In this document: positions 49,625 through 59,294 of the stretch, piece by piece
How positions within the stretch are numbered: the first letter of the stretch is position 1
How the letters are laid out: every line of letters begins with the position of its first letter
NCBI RefSeq assembly: GCF_023555495.1
Contig: NZ_JALCZO010000002.1
Location: 602,935-666,934 of the forward strand
Direction of reading: 5' to 3'
DNA length: 64,000 nt
Source: Polaribacter sp. Z022
GTDB taxonomy: Bacteria > Bacteroidota > Bacteroidia > Flavobacteriales > Flavobacteriaceae
Position numbers and translations under genes: made by a program
Notes under the pieces: generated by a model
Seen by the model: the letters and a program-made list of their open reading frames with translations, nothing else
The model's database searches: none
What the model was told of the DNA's origin: nothing

Positions 49625-51614
49625 TCTTTTTATTATTGAAGTATAAATACTTTGTTGAATGATAAAATGCATTCAACAAACTATCCATTTTTTTAGTAAT
49701 TAATGGGTTTTTATCTTTAATATCATTTAAATCTTTTGTGTTTAAATTATATAAAGCTGCAGTTTTATTTATTGTTGTTTTAGAGTAATATAAACTGTCT
49801 TGTAGTAAACCTACAGCAGGTTCTCCATTAATTTTTAAATACACAAATGAAGCGTCTTTACCTGGAATAGAATCTAATAAATCATTACCTAAAGTATAGT
49901 TAGTATGATTAACTTTAGCTAAACTTGCTATGGTTGGAAAAAGATCTATTAGCTTTCCATTCTTAGAAATGGTTTCATTTTTAACATAATTAGGAGCATG
50001 AATAAAGAAAGGAACATGCTGTAATTGTATATTTAAATCGTGCTCTTTTGTAAAGTTTTCTGTTCTTTTCATAGCAGTATTATGATCACCAAAAAAAGCA
50101 AATATGGTATTTTCATAATAACCAGCTTTTTTAGCTCTTTCTAAAAACTTACCAATATTAAAATCTAAATATCTTAAAGCATTTAATTGAGCAACAGACT
50201 TAAAACCAGCTTTTTCTATTAAACTTTCAGAAATTTCGTTTTCTTGTAATGGTTTAAAGCTTTCTTTTTCATCTGGTACTGTAAAAGGTATATGATTAGA
50301 AGCAGTTTGAATATAAGCAATAAAGGGTTTGTCTTTTTTAGATAATATTTCTAATTCTTTATTAGACTCTTTAAATAATTCATAATCATCAATTCCCCAT
50401 ACATCAGCTCTATTTTCGGTTTTATAACTACCTTCTTCAAATATTTTTAAACCATTTATATTAGATTGAAAAATACTTCTAATATTAGCCCAATTTGCAC
50501 TTCCTCCTAAAAAATATAGCTTTTCATAACCATGAAATTGATCAAAAATAATTCGTTGATCTTGAATTAAAGGATTTCTAGAAGCAGTTCTTACGTTTTC
50601 TATATCTGGTAGTCCAGAAACACTTGCAAAAACACTAGCAGCTGTTCCAGATTTATGCACATAAAAATTAGAAAAACTTAAACTTTTTTTAATGATAGAA
50701 TCCATTTTTGGAGTACTGTTAATAGGGTTTCCATAATAACTCATTGGTTTTACACCAACAGATTCCATCATTACAATTACAATGTTTGGTTTTTTAGTAA
50801 AAGTAGTATCAAAAGTAACTTTTCTGTTAAAAGAAACTTTGTTTTTTGGTAAATTTAAATGATCTGCAATAACAGGATAGTATTTGTTAAACTCATCCAT
50901 ATTAACACCTTCACTTCTGTAAGCAAAACTATCAAAGAAATATAATACAGGGTTTAAAGCAAATTGGTTTACAGCATTATTTTTTGAAAAAAAAGCTTGA
51001 CTCCAACGTAAAGGGTAATGAGTAATACTATTGTAAATTCCGTAAGACAAAAGTAAAACTGTACTAATTAAATAGACCGCTTTTATTTTTTTAGAAATAG
51101 TTTTTTTTTGATTTGTATATATATTGTAGATAAATTTTGATAATCTATATGTTAAATAACAAAGAATTAAAAGACCTAATAAGCCTTTGTAAATAGGGTA
51201 ACTTTCAATTAAAACTTGACTAGAAATTTTTAAATTAGTTAAAAATCGTAAAGAAGAAGCATCTAATCTAATGCTTAAATAATCATAATAACCAAAGTCA
51301 AAAAGATAAAATAAAGTAAGCGTTAAGTAAGCAAGAACTAAATATACATTAGCTAATTTCTTATAAAAATTATATTTAAAAAATCTATAATTAACTATTA
51401 ATATTATACTAGCTAAAGGAAAAAATGTAATTACAGCTAATTTAATATCAAAACGTATACCCAACCAAAAAGCAGTATTTATTTCTGTTGATGAAACCTC
51501 ATTAAGTTGAGCAAAAAACAGATAAAAAAGTATTCTTAAAATTAAAACATATACAAATAAGAAAAAAACATTTGTAAAAATGTATTTTATATAATTAGGA
51601 ATTCTTTTCAACAT
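49617..51614 (-). CDS. LTA-synthase-like membrane sulfatase-family enzyme
   Basis: A 665-residue protein with five N-terminal transmembrane helices (~10-215) and an extracellular sulfatase/alkaline-phosphatase-fold domain (~275-630). Active-site stretches: KPNIVIVMMESVGVKPMSYY (metal site Glu), KSGTAASVFASVSGLPD (nucleophile Thr), YFLGGSANWANIRSIFQ and FAFFGDHNTAM (metal-binding Asp-His). Gram-negative LTA synthase relatives transfer phosphoglycerol or phosphoethanolamine to glycans; the substrate here is unknown. It has its own -7 promoter element. Confidence 0.92.
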   Translation of the reverse strand: MLKRIPNYIKYIFTNVFFLFVYVLILRILFYLFFAQLNEVSSTEINTAFWLGIRFDIKLAVITFFPLASIILIVNYRFFKYNFYKKLANVYLVLAYLTLTLFYLFDFGYYDYLSIRLDASSLRFLTNLKISSQVLIESYPIYKGLLGLLILCYLTYRLSKFIYNIYTNQKKTISKKIKAVYLISTVLLLSYGIYNSITHYPLRWSQAFFSKNNAVNQFALNPVLYFFDSFAYRSEGVNMDEFNKYYPVIADHLNLPKNKVSFNRKVTFDTTFTKKPNIVIVMMESVGVKPMSYYGNPINSTPKMDSIIKKSLSFSNFYVHKSGTAASVFASVSGLPDIENVRTASRNPLIQDQRIIFDQFHGYEKLYFLGGSANWANIRSIFQSNINGLKIFEEGSYKTENRADVWGIDDYELFKESNKELEILSKKDKPFIAYIQTASNHIPFTVPDEKESFKPLQENEISESLIEKAGFKSVAQLNALRYLDFNIGKFLERAKKAGYYENTIFAFFGDHNTAMKRTENFTKEHDLNIQLQHVPFFIHAPNYVKNETISKNGKLIDLFPTIASLAKVNHTNYTLGNDLLDSIPGKDASFVYLKINGEPAVGLLQDSLYYSKTTINKTAALYNLNTKDLNDIKDKNPLITKKMDSLLNAFYHSTKYLYFNNKKTK

Positions 51615-51631
51615 TATAAAAATTTAGAAAA

Positions 51632-51639
51632 CAAAGGTA
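51632..51639 (-). promoter_or_regulatory. Bacteroidota -7 element upstream of the LTA-synthase-like gene
   Basis: Minus-strand TACCTTTG matches TAnnTTTG, 18 bases before the ATG. Confidence 0.6.
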
Positions 51640-51712
51640 TTTATTTTAGGTTTATATGAAATAAACTTTCGATTTAAAAATAAAAAAAGTGTATAAAAAA
51701 GTAGATTTTAAT

Positions 51713-51720
51713 TAAATTTG
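51713..51720 (+). promoter_or_regulatory. Bacteroidota -7 element upstream of pheT
   Basis: TAAATTTG followed by C, 26 bases before the pheT ATG, matches TAnnTTTG. Confidence 0.6.
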
Positions 51721-51746
51721 CAGCTTATAAACTCGAAAAATAGAAT

Positions 51747-54173
51747 ATGAAAATTTCATACAATTGGTTACAGCAATTTTTGCAGGTAGATTGGGAACCT
51801 GTAAAAACAGGAGAATTGTTAACTGATTTAGGATTAGAGGTAGAAGGAATTGAAACCAAAGAATCTATAAAAGGAAGTTTAAAAGGTGTTGTAGTTGGTA
51901 AAGTTTTAACTTGTATTCAGCACCCAAATGCAGATAGATTAAAAGTAACTACTGTAGATTTAGGAACTGGAGAACCTGTACAAATTGTATGTGGAGCACC
52001 AAATGTTGATGCAGGTCAAAAAGTACCTGTTGCAACTATTGGAACTACTTTATATGATGATAAAGGAGAAGGTTTTAAAATAAAAAAAGGGAAAATTAGA
52101 GGAGAAGTAAGTCATGGAATGATTTGTGCTGAAGACGAATTAGGTTTAGGTAAAGGTCATGATGGTATACTAGTTTTAGATGAAGAACTTGCTGTTGGTA
52201 CACCAGCTGCAGAAGTTTTTAATATAGAAACAGATTATGTTTTTGAAATTGGATTAACTCCAAATAGATCTGATGCAATGAGCCATTTTGGTGTTGCTAG
52301 AGATTTACGTGCTGGATTAATTCAGCAAGAAACTAAATTAGAATTAATATCTCCATCTGTAAGTAATTTTCATGTAGATGAAAGAACTTTACGTTTAGAT
52401 GTAGAAGTAGAGAATAAAGATTTAGTGCCTCGTTATTGTGGTATTACCATTACTGATGTAGAAGTTAAAGATTCTCCAGAATGGATTCAAAATAGATTAA
52501 AAGCTATTGGTTTAGCTCCAAAAAATAACATTGTAGATATTACAAATTATGTTTTACATGAACTAGGACAACCTTTGCATGCTTTTGATGCTCAAAAAAT
52601 AAAAGGAAACAAAATTCTTGTAAAAACATTAGAAGAAGGTACAAAATTTACAACTTTAGATGAAGTTGAAAGAGAATTATCATCAGAAGATATTATGATT
52701 TGTGATGCAGATTCTAACCCTCTTTGTATTGGTGGTGTTTTTGGAGGATTAAAATCTGGAGTTACAGAACATACAACTTCTATCTTTTTAGAAAGCGCAT
52801 ACTTTAATCCTGTTTCTGTTAGAAAAACAGCAAAACGTCATGCACTAAATACTGATGCTTCTTTTCGTTTTGAAAGAGGAATTGATATAAATATGACAGA
52901 ATATGCTTTAAAAAGAGCTGCTTTGTTAATTGAAGAATATGCAGGTGGTAAATTAGCATCAGATATTTCTGATTTTTATCCAGAAAAAATTGAAGATTTT
53001 CAAGTGTTTTTATCTTATGAAAGCGCTTATAGGTTAATAGGACAAGAAATTCCGAAAGAAACTATTAAAAACATTTTAGCTTCTTTAGAAATTAAAATTA
53101 ATAGTGAAACTAATGGAGGTCTTGGATTAACAATTCCTTCTTATAGAACAGATGTTCAAAGAGAAGCAGATATTATTGAAGAAATTTTAAGAGTTTATGG
53201 GTATAATAACATAGAGTTTTCTCATAAATTAAATACATCAATTTCTTTTGACTCTAATAAAGAAACTAAGGTTGAAAATATTATTGCTAATCAATTAACA
53301 TCTTTAGGTTTTAATGAAACTATGGCAAATTCTTTAACAAAGCCAGAGTATGCATCTTTATCTGAGAATATTAATGAAGAAGCCAATGTAGAAATGTTAA
53401 ATCCGTTAAGTAACGATTTAAAAGTTTTACGTCAATCTTTATTATTTAGTGGTTTAGAGTCTGTTGCTTATAATATAAATAGAAAAAATAATTCTTTACA
53501 GTTTTATGAGTTTGGTAAAACATACCATAAATACAATGAAAAATACGAAGAAAGCAAACACTTAACTTTATTTGTTACAGGAAATAGAACTAAAGAAAGT
53601 TGGAGTATAGCTAATAAAACATCAGACTTCTTTTATTTAAAAGGAATTATTACATCTTTATTAAATAGATTAGGAATTGATAAAGTAAAAACATCTCCAT
53701 CTAAAAATGATGTTTTTTCTGAAGGAATTTCTCTTGGATTAGGTAAAATTAAAGTTGTTGAATTTGGTGTAGTTAAACGTTCTGTTTTAAAAGAATTCGG
53801 CATTAAACAAGAAGTTTTATTTGCAGATTTTAATTGGGATACTATTTTAAAACTTGTTGGTAATAAAAACATTAAAGTTAGTGATTTACCAAAGTTTCCT
53901 GCAGTAAAAAGAGATTTAGCATTATTATTAGACTCTAAAATTGCATTTAATGAAGTTTATAATTTAGCTTTTCAATCTGAAAGAAAGTTGTTAAAAGATG
54001 TAGATTTATTTGATGTTTATGAAGGTAGTAATTTACCAGAAGGTAAAAAATCTTACGCTGTTAGTTTCTTATTACAAGATGAAACAAAAACTTTAGCAGA
54101 TAAACAGATAGATAAAATTATGCAAAAGTTACAGCAATCTTTTGAAAAGAATTTAGATGCTGTTTTAAGATAA
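51747..54173 (+). CDS. pheT: Phenylalanyl-tRNA synthetase beta subunit
   Basis: PheT, 808 residues, normal length. Domains in order: N-terminal EMAP-like tRNA-binding domain (VVGKVLTCIQHPNADRLKV), B3/B4 editing domain (VPRYCGITITDVEVKDSPEW, NNIVDITNYVLHELGQPLHA), B5 domain (~400-470), synthetase-like core, and C-terminal FDX-ACB anticodon domain (PKFPAVKRDLALLLDSKIAF; SYAVSFLLQDETKTLADKQI). It forms an alpha2-beta2 complex with PheS, which is not in the window, so the two genes are unlinked here. Confidence 0.98.
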   Translation: MKISYNWLQQFLQVDWEPVKTGELLTDLGLEVEGIETKESIKGSLKGVVVGKVLTCIQHPNADRLKVTTVDLGTGEPVQIVCGAPNVDAGQKVPVATIGTTLYDDKGEGFKIKKGKIRGEVSHGMICAEDELGLGKGHDGILVLDEELAVGTPAAEVFNIETDYVFEIGLTPNRSDAMSHFGVARDLRAGLIQQETKLELISPSVSNFHVDERTLRLDVEVENKDLVPRYCGITITDVEVKDSPEWIQNRLKAIGLAPKNNIVDITNYVLHELGQPLHAFDAQKIKGNKILVKTLEEGTKFTTLDEVERELSSEDIMICDADSNPLCIGGVFGGLKSGVTEHTTSIFLESAYFNPVSVRKTAKRHALNTDASFRFERGIDINMTEYALKRAALLIEEYAGGKLASDISDFYPEKIEDFQVFLSYESAYRLIGQEIPKETIKNILASLEIKINSETNGGLGLTIPSYRTDVQREADIIEEILRVYGYNNIEFSHKLNTSISFDSNKETKVENIIANQLTSLGFNETMANSLTKPEYASLSENINEEANVEMLNPLSNDLKVLRQSLLFSGLESVAYNINRKNNSLQFYEFGKTYHKYNEKYEESKHLTLFVTGNRTKESWSIANKTSDFFYLKGIITSLLNRLGIDKVKTSPSKNDVFSEGISLGLGKIKVVEFGVVKRSVLKEFGIKQEVLFADFNWDTILKLVGNKNIKVSDLPKFPAVKRDLALLLDSKIAFNEVYNLAFQSERKLLKDVDLFDVYEGSNLPEGKKSYAVSFLLQDETKTLADKQIDKIMQKLQQSFEKNLDAVLR

Positions 54174-54190
54174 ACTTATTTTCCTTTTTT

Positions 54191-55342
54191 ATGAAAAAGA
54201 TTTTTTTTCTATTAATTTTATTAGTTATCACTTCTTGTGGAAATGACAAAGTAAAAACGAATAAAAAAGAAATTGGTTTTAAAGAAGTAGAAAAACTTGG
54301 TTATGATTTACAAGAAGCCTATGTTTATGAAGATATAGAAGGCATTAATTTATTATATGATAAGTATTCTTTAGCTAAGAGATTTTTAATAAAAACATCA
54401 AAAAAAAATGTTTTTGAATTTAATAAAGGTTTCTATATTGGTTTTTCTAGAGATTTTAATTTTGGTAAAATCTTAAATGAAGAAAAGAAAAATGGATCTA
54501 GTTATGAGTTTGTAAAATTTTATAAAGATGATGATAGTAAATATCATTTATTATTTAGATTTTTCGGAGATAATGGTATAAACTATCATGACCATCTTGT
54601 AAATAGTATTAATAATGAAGCTAAAATTATAGATACCTACAATTTTACTTCAGGAGAAAATATTAGTGATTCTTATAGAACTATTTATAAAAGTGCTTTA
54701 TATGGTAGTAATTTTCTTACAAATGATATAAATAAAAGTAGGTTTGTTAAAGATATGGCTAAACTTAAAAGAATTCAAAAATTAAATTCTTTAGGTAAAT
54801 ATGATAAAGCTTTAAAGTTATATCAATCTATTAGTAATACTTCTAAACAAGAGAAGATTTACAAATTAATCAACATTTCTATTTCAAGTAATATTTCTTT
54901 AGAGCAATATGAAAAAGCACTTAAAGATTATGAAGATAAATATCCAAATGACCCAAGTATTCAATTAATATCTATTGATAAATATATTATTAAAAAAGAA
55001 TATGATAAATCATTAAATGCTATTAATAAATTAGATTCTTTAGTAAAAGGTGATACTTTTTTAAATTACATGAGAGCTAATGTTTATGTTTTGAAAAAAG
55101 ATTTTACATCAGCTATTGAAAATTATGAATTTATTAAAAGAGAATATCCACAATTTATAGATTCATATGATAGTCTTTTAGCATTATATATAGAAAGAAA
55201 AAACAATAATAAAGCTTTAGATATTCTAAAAACTATTAATTCTAATTTCGAAGTTTCAAAAGAAGAGATAAAAACCAATTTAAAACAAAACTATCCAAAT
55301 TTTTATAGGGTAAAAGAAGTACAACATTGGTTTAATATTTAA
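54191..55342 (+). CDS. TPR-like lipoprotein
   Basis: A 383-residue predicted lipoprotein (LVITSC, Cys16). The N-terminal half (~20-190) is a mixed domain (GYDLQEAYVYEDIEGINLLY, YHLLFRFFGDNGINYHDHL) of unknown family; the C-terminal half (~195-375) is helical with TPR-type repeats (SLGKYDKALKLYQSISNTS, LEQYEKALKDYEDKYPNDPS, NVYVLKKDFTSAIENYEFIK, ERKNNNKALDILKTINSNF). Likely a periplasmic protein-interaction scaffold. It is 17 bases downstream of pheT and probably cotranscribed, ending at the 55356-55387 terminator. Confidence 0.78.
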   Translation: MKKIFFLLILLVITSCGNDKVKTNKKEIGFKEVEKLGYDLQEAYVYEDIEGINLLYDKYSLAKRFLIKTSKKNVFEFNKGFYIGFSRDFNFGKILNEEKKNGSSYEFVKFYKDDDSKYHLLFRFFGDNGINYHDHLVNSINNEAKIIDTYNFTSGENISDSYRTIYKSALYGSNFLTNDINKSRFVKDMAKLKRIQKLNSLGKYDKALKLYQSISNTSKQEKIYKLINISISSNISLEQYEKALKDYEDKYPNDPSIQLISIDKYIIKKEYDKSLNAINKLDSLVKGDTFLNYMRANVYVLKKDFTSAIENYEFIKREYPQFIDSYDSLLALYIERKNNNKALDILKTINSNFEVSKEEIKTNLKQNYPNFYRVKEVQHWFNI

Positions 55343-55355
55343 GTTTACCAGAAAT

Positions 55356-55387
55356 AAAAAAACCATCTCAAATGAGATGGTTTTTTT
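55356..55387. terminator. Bidirectional terminator between the TPR lipoprotein and lipA
   Basis: Stem AAAAAACCATCTCA / TGAGATGGTTTTTT with a 2-nt centre, so the real loop is a few bases larger; A-run left, T-run right. Serves both converging genes. Confidence 0.9.
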
Positions 55388-55407
55388 ATTTAATAATATT
55401 TTATTTT

Positions 55408-56277
55408 TTAAATAGCATGTTTATGCGCTTTGTAAGAAGATCTTACTAAAGCACCACTTTCTACATACATAAAACCTAATTCTAGCCCAAAAGTTTCATA
55501 TTTTTTAAACTGTTCTGGAGTAATAAATTCTTGAACAGGTAAATGTTTTTTGGTAGGTTGTAAATATTGACCAATTGTTAAAACATCTAAACCAACATTT
55601 CTTAAGTCTTTCATAGTTTGTAAAACTTCTTCTTCAGTTTCACCCAAACCAAGCATTATACCACTTTTGGTACGCATACCTTTTTCTTTAAGGTATCTTA
55701 ATACTTCTAAACTTCTATCGTATTTAGCTTGAATTCTAACTTCTCTAGAGAGTCTTCTTACAGTTTCCATATTATGAGAAACTACTTCAGGATGTACTTC
55801 TACAATTCTATCTATTTGTTTTGTGTTTCCTTGAAAATCTGGAATTAAAGTTTCTAAAGTCGTATTAGGGTTAGCTCTACGAATTGCATCTACAGTTTCT
55901 GCCCAAATAATAGAACCACCATCTTTTAAATCGTCTCTATCTACAGATGTAATTACAGCATGTTTTATTTTCATTAATTTAATAGAACGTGCAACTTTTT
56001 CTGGTTCATCCCATTCTACAGTTTCTGGTCTTCCTGTTTTTACACCACAAAAACCACAAGAACGTGTACAAATATTACCTAATATCATAAAAGTTGCTGT
56101 TCCTTCACCCCAGCATTCTCCCATATTAGGACAACTACCACTAGTACAAATTGTATTTAATTTATATTTATCTACTAAACTTCTTAATTCAGTATATTTT
56201 TTTCCAACAGGTAACTTTACACGTAACCATTTTGGTTTTTTAGGTTTTTCTGGAAGTATTACAGAATCTAATGCCAT
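55408..56277 (-). CDS. lipA: Lipoyl synthase
   Basis: LipA, 289 residues. It inserts two sulfurs into protein-bound octanoate. The auxiliary cluster cysteines are Cys44, Cys49 and Cys55 ([12 protein letters not shown]); the radical-SAM cysteines are Cys70, Cys74 and Cys77 ([15 protein letters not shown]). [24 protein letters not shown] and the C-terminal [10 protein letters not shown] (RSSY, last cluster Ser) are conserved. A -7 promoter element sits 21 bases upstream. No lipB lies nearby. Confidence 0.98.
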   Translation of the reverse strand: MALDSVILPEKPKKPKWLRVKLPVGKKYTELRSLVDKYKLNTICTSGSCPNMGECWGEGTATFMILGNICTRSCGFCGVKTGRPETVEWDEPEKVARSIKLMKIKHAVITSVDRDDLKDGGSIIWAETVDAIRRANPNTTLETLIPDFQGNTKQIDRIVEVHPEVVSHNMETVRRLSREVRIQAKYDRSLEVLRYLKEKGMRTKSGIMLGLGETEEEVLQTMKDLRNVGLDVLTIGQYLQPTKKHLPVQEFITPEQFKKYETFGLELGFMYVESGALVRSSYKAHKHAI

Positions 56278-56297
56278 TTTCTATTGAATTTGAAATG

Positions 56298-56305
56298 CAA
56301 AGATA
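56298..56305 (-). promoter_or_regulatory. Bacteroidota -7 element upstream of lipA
   Basis: Minus-strand TATCTTTG followed by C matches TAnnTTTG, 21 bases before the lipA ATG. Confidence 0.65.
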
Positions 56306-56401
56306 CAAAGGAAAAAATGAAAATATGTCTTAATAAATTGAAGATAGAACTTTATAAAAAACTTAACTATTTTCTTTAAAATGTTTAAAGTAATTTAAAA
56401 A

Positions 56402-57622
56402 TTATAAACTTAGTAAATACCAAATACTAAAACCAATTAAAAATATAATACCAATTATGCTTAAAATTTTTAAAATAATACCAGGTTGATGTTTTTTTGG
56501 TGTATGTATTCCTGTAATTAATTTAAAGTTTAAAATTGCATAAAAAGGAGCTGTTAAAAATGATAAAATAGTAGCTATTTTAATAAGAATACCCATATCA
56601 TCCATAAAGTATTTTAGAATTAAAAAAGTTCCTATAAAAAGAAAAATAATCCAAAACCAATACCCAAATTTTAGTTCTTTATTAACTAATAATTTAGTAG
56701 TTCTATTCATAGCTCTTGGTGAAGCATCCATAGTTGTAATAGTTGTACTAAACATGGTTGTAAATGCAGCAATAGCAATAAATATATGAGAAAATTCTCC
56801 TAAATTTTTAGTGTATAATTTTATAAGTTGCGAAGCAAATACACCACCTTTATTAGAAAACGTTTCTCCAGATTTATACATTACTAATGCACCTAAAAGT
56901 AAAAAACAAATTCCTAAACAGAGTGTACCTATATAACCAATGTTAAAATCGAAAACTGCATCTCTTCTTTTTGTTTTTACAACTGTTGTTTTGTCTTTTT
57001 CTACAGACCAAATAGAGTGCCAAATAGAAACATCTAATGGAGCTGGCATCCAGCCTAAAAAAGCAATTAAAAAAGTTAGTTCTACAGTTCCAGATGGTAA
57101 AATTTGAGTTACATCAAAAGGACTTTTATTACTAAAAAGGGCAACACAAACTGCAATAATTGTACTAAAAGTTAGGGTTAAAATAATGTACTTCATTAAG
57201 TTATCTAACAATTTGTATTTACCAACTACTAAAAAAAGTAAACTTATAAACATTAAAATTGTAGACCATAAAACCAAATCATTTGTAAACCCAAATAGTT
57301 GGGAAGCTAAACCTGCTGTTACTATTGTTACTGCAGCTTGTATGGTAAACATGGTTGCAAAATTAAGTATGTAGTAGGCTATTAAAACTCCTTTTCCTAA
57401 TTTACGATAACCATCTAACAAAGTTTCTCCTGTTGCTGCTGCATAACGTGGTCCAAATTGAAAAAAAGGATATTTAAAAATATGAACCAATAACAAAGCC
57501 CAAATTAATCCAAAACCAAATTCTGCTCCAGCTCTTGTACTTTGTACTAAATGAGAAACACCTATAGCTGCTCCTGCAAATAATAATCCAGGACCTAAAG
57601 ATTGAAGGAAAGATTTTTTCAT
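56402..57622 (-). CDS. Nramp-family-like transporter lacking the canonical metal-site motif
   Basis: A 406-residue transporter with about 11 helices. Overall it fits the Nramp/LeuT fold (SLGPGLLFAGAAIGVSHLVQ at the start; GWMPAPLDVSIWHSIWSVEK; TTMFSTTITTMDASPRAMNR). The helix-1 DPGN motif that binds Mn/Fe in true Nramps is replaced by GVSHLVQSTRAGA, and the helix-6 MPH motif by MPAPLD. It therefore belongs to the divergent Nramp-related group and its substrate is open. It lies 2 bases after the sigma-factor gene and is cotranscribed with it and the glycosyltransferase. Confidence 0.88.
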   Translation of the reverse strand: MKKSFLQSLGPGLLFAGAAIGVSHLVQSTRAGAEFGFGLIWALLLVHIFKYPFFQFGPRYAAATGETLLDGYRKLGKGVLIAYYILNFATMFTIQAAVTIVTAGLASQLFGFTNDLVLWSTILMFISLLFLVVGKYKLLDNLMKYIILTLTFSTIIAVCVALFSNKSPFDVTQILPSGTVELTFLIAFLGWMPAPLDVSIWHSIWSVEKDKTTVVKTKRRDAVFDFNIGYIGTLCLGICFLLLGALVMYKSGETFSNKGGVFASQLIKLYTKNLGEFSHIFIAIAAFTTMFSTTITTMDASPRAMNRTTKLLVNKELKFGYWFWIIFLFIGTFLILKYFMDDMGILIKIATILSFLTAPFYAILNFKLITGIHTPKKHQPGIILKILSIIGIIFLIGFSIWYLLSL

Positions 57623-57624
57623 TT

Positions 57625-58188
57625 TTAAGATTTCTTAATGATTTCTGCAAGCAGTTTTTTAGCACGTAACAATTTTACCTTTACATTATTCATTGGCTCG
57701 TTAATTTGTTCAGCAATTTCTTTATAACTTAATTCTTGGAAATAACGTAACTGAATAACTTCTTGGTATTTAGGTTTTAACTGCTTAATGTCTCTTAATA
57801 ATTTTGCTAAGTTTTGTTCGGTTATAATTTTATCTTCTGGTGTAGGGCTTTCATCTACAACCAAATAAGCTTGTTCTTCTTGTTCTTTAGAAGTATCTGC
57901 AGATATGGATACATTCTTTTTTCGAATTAAATCTATATGAAGATTCTTAGAAATAGTAATCAACCATGTTTTAAAAACATATTTATCATCAAAAGTTTCA
58001 ATTTTATCAAAAGCTTTAGAAAATGTTTGGATAGTAATATCTTCTGCATCATTTTCACTTTGTGTACGCTTTAATTGATAATTATAAACGTCTGCCCAAA
58101 AAACATTTAATAAAAACCTAAATGCAGATTGATTGCCGCTTTTAGCTTTTAAGATGTTTAAGTTAAGTTTAGATTTATCTATTTCCAA
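57625..58188 (-). CDS. RNA polymerase sigma factor, ECF-like
   Basis: A 187-residue sigma-70-family factor of ECF size. Region 2: RFLLNVFWADVYNYQLKRTQ, DAEDITIQTFSKAFDKIETF, VFKTWLITISKNLHIDLIRK. Region 4: KLLRDIKQLKPKYQEVIQLR, FQELSYKEIAEQINEPMNNV, KLLRAKKLL. The linker is long and acidic (EQEEQAYLVVDESPTPEDK). No anti-sigma gene is adjacent. It overlaps the upstream glycosyltransferase gene by 10 bases and precedes the Nramp-like gene by 2. Its regulon is unknown. Confidence 0.93.
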   Translation of the reverse strand: MEIDKSKLNLNILKAKSGNQSAFRFLLNVFWADVYNYQLKRTQSENDAEDITIQTFSKAFDKIETFDDKYVFKTWLITISKNLHIDLIRKKNVSISADTSKEQEEQAYLVVDESPTPEDKIITEQNLAKLLRDIKQLKPKYQEVIQLRYFQELSYKEIAEQINEPMNNVKVKLLRAKKLLAEIIKKS

Positions 58189-59282
58189 TGATTTGGTTTT
58201 GCTGCCAAATTAGTGATAAATATTGATAAGTGAAATAGTAGAAGCCCAATTTCTAAAAATGGTAAAAAATAAGTTATAATTGGTTCCTTTAATTTTTTAG
58301 CAGAAAAACCAATAACTATAAATTGTATGAAATAGTATGATAGAAAAATTGGTAAAATTATTTTCCATGAATAAAAGAAAAATAGAGTAGTAGCTGTTAT
58401 ATAAAAGAAAACCTTACTGATAAAAAACAACGCTAAAAAAAACTGATGTTTAAATTTATAATGATTTGCTGTAGAAATATGTCTTCTTTTTTGTCTAAAC
58501 CAATCTTTAAAAGATTTAGGAGCTAAGGACTCTGTAAAACTATTTGTTGATGTAGAAATTGTAGTATTTACTTTGTTTGCAGCATCTTGTACAAATAAAT
58601 CATCATCTCCAGATTTTATATGCATATGATTTATAAAGCCTTTTACATTAAAAAACTCACTTTTTTTATAAGCTAAATTTCTACCAACTGCCATATAAGG
58701 TGAACCTAATTTAGCATAACTTAAATATTGAATTGCAGTTAATAAAGTTTCAAACCTAACAAAAATATTAACTAAAGAGTTTTCTTTTTTATATTTTCCA
58801 TAACCCAAAACAATGGTTTTGTTTTTGGTGAAATTTTGAGACATTTCTTTTATCCAATACTTAGAAACAGGTTTGCAATCTGCATCTGTAAATAAAAGAT
58901 GCTCATAAGTTGCTGCTTTTATACCAAGTGTAAGTGCATATTTTTTGTTTCCCCAAAAGGCTTCAATATTTTCTACATTAATAATTTTAATTTTAGAATG
59001 CTTTTTGGCAAAAGATTCCATGACACTTTCAGTAGCATCTGAAGAAGCATCATTAATTAAAACAATTTCGAAATCTGTATAATCTTGATGTATGATTGAA
59101 GGTAAAAACTCTTCAAGGTTTTTCGCTTCGTTTTTAGCACAAATAATTACAGAAATAGGTAATTCTAAAGATTTTTTTTTATCCTTTTTATTACCAAATA
59201 AAAAAGTAGAAAATAATAAATAATAAATAATTTGTATAGCTGTAAAAACTACAAAAGAGTAGAAAAGTACAGTTAAAATCAT
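58179..59282 (-). CDS. Family 2 glycosyltransferase with membrane segments
   Basis: A 367-residue membrane glycosyltransferase. One N-terminal helix and two or three C-terminal helices flank a GT2 domain: LPISVIICAKNEAKNLEEFL, EIVLINDASSDATESVMESF, LLFTDADCKPVSKYW (DxD-type DAD) and the later FRQKRRHISTANHYK (QxxRW-like). The sugar and acceptor are unknown; similar enzymes build polysaccharides or glycolipids. It starts 12 bases after the 68-aa small protein gene and overlaps the sigma-factor gene. Confidence 0.92.
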   Translation of the reverse strand: MILTVLFYSFVVFTAIQIIYYLLFSTFLFGNKKDKKKSLELPISVIICAKNEAKNLEEFLPSIIHQDYTDFEIVLINDASSDATESVMESFAKKHSKIKIINVENIEAFWGNKKYALTLGIKAATYEHLLFTDADCKPVSKYWIKEMSQNFTKNKTIVLGYGKYKKENSLVNIFVRFETLLTAIQYLSYAKLGSPYMAVGRNLAYKKSEFFNVKGFINHMHIKSGDDDLFVQDAANKVNTTISTSTNSFTESLAPKSFKDWFRQKRRHISTANHYKFKHQFFLALFFISKVFFYITATTLFFFYSWKIILPIFLSYYFIQFIVIGFSAKKLKEPIITYFLPFLEIGLLLFHLSIFITNLAAKPNHWK

Positions 59283-59294
59283 TTAAAAAATAGA

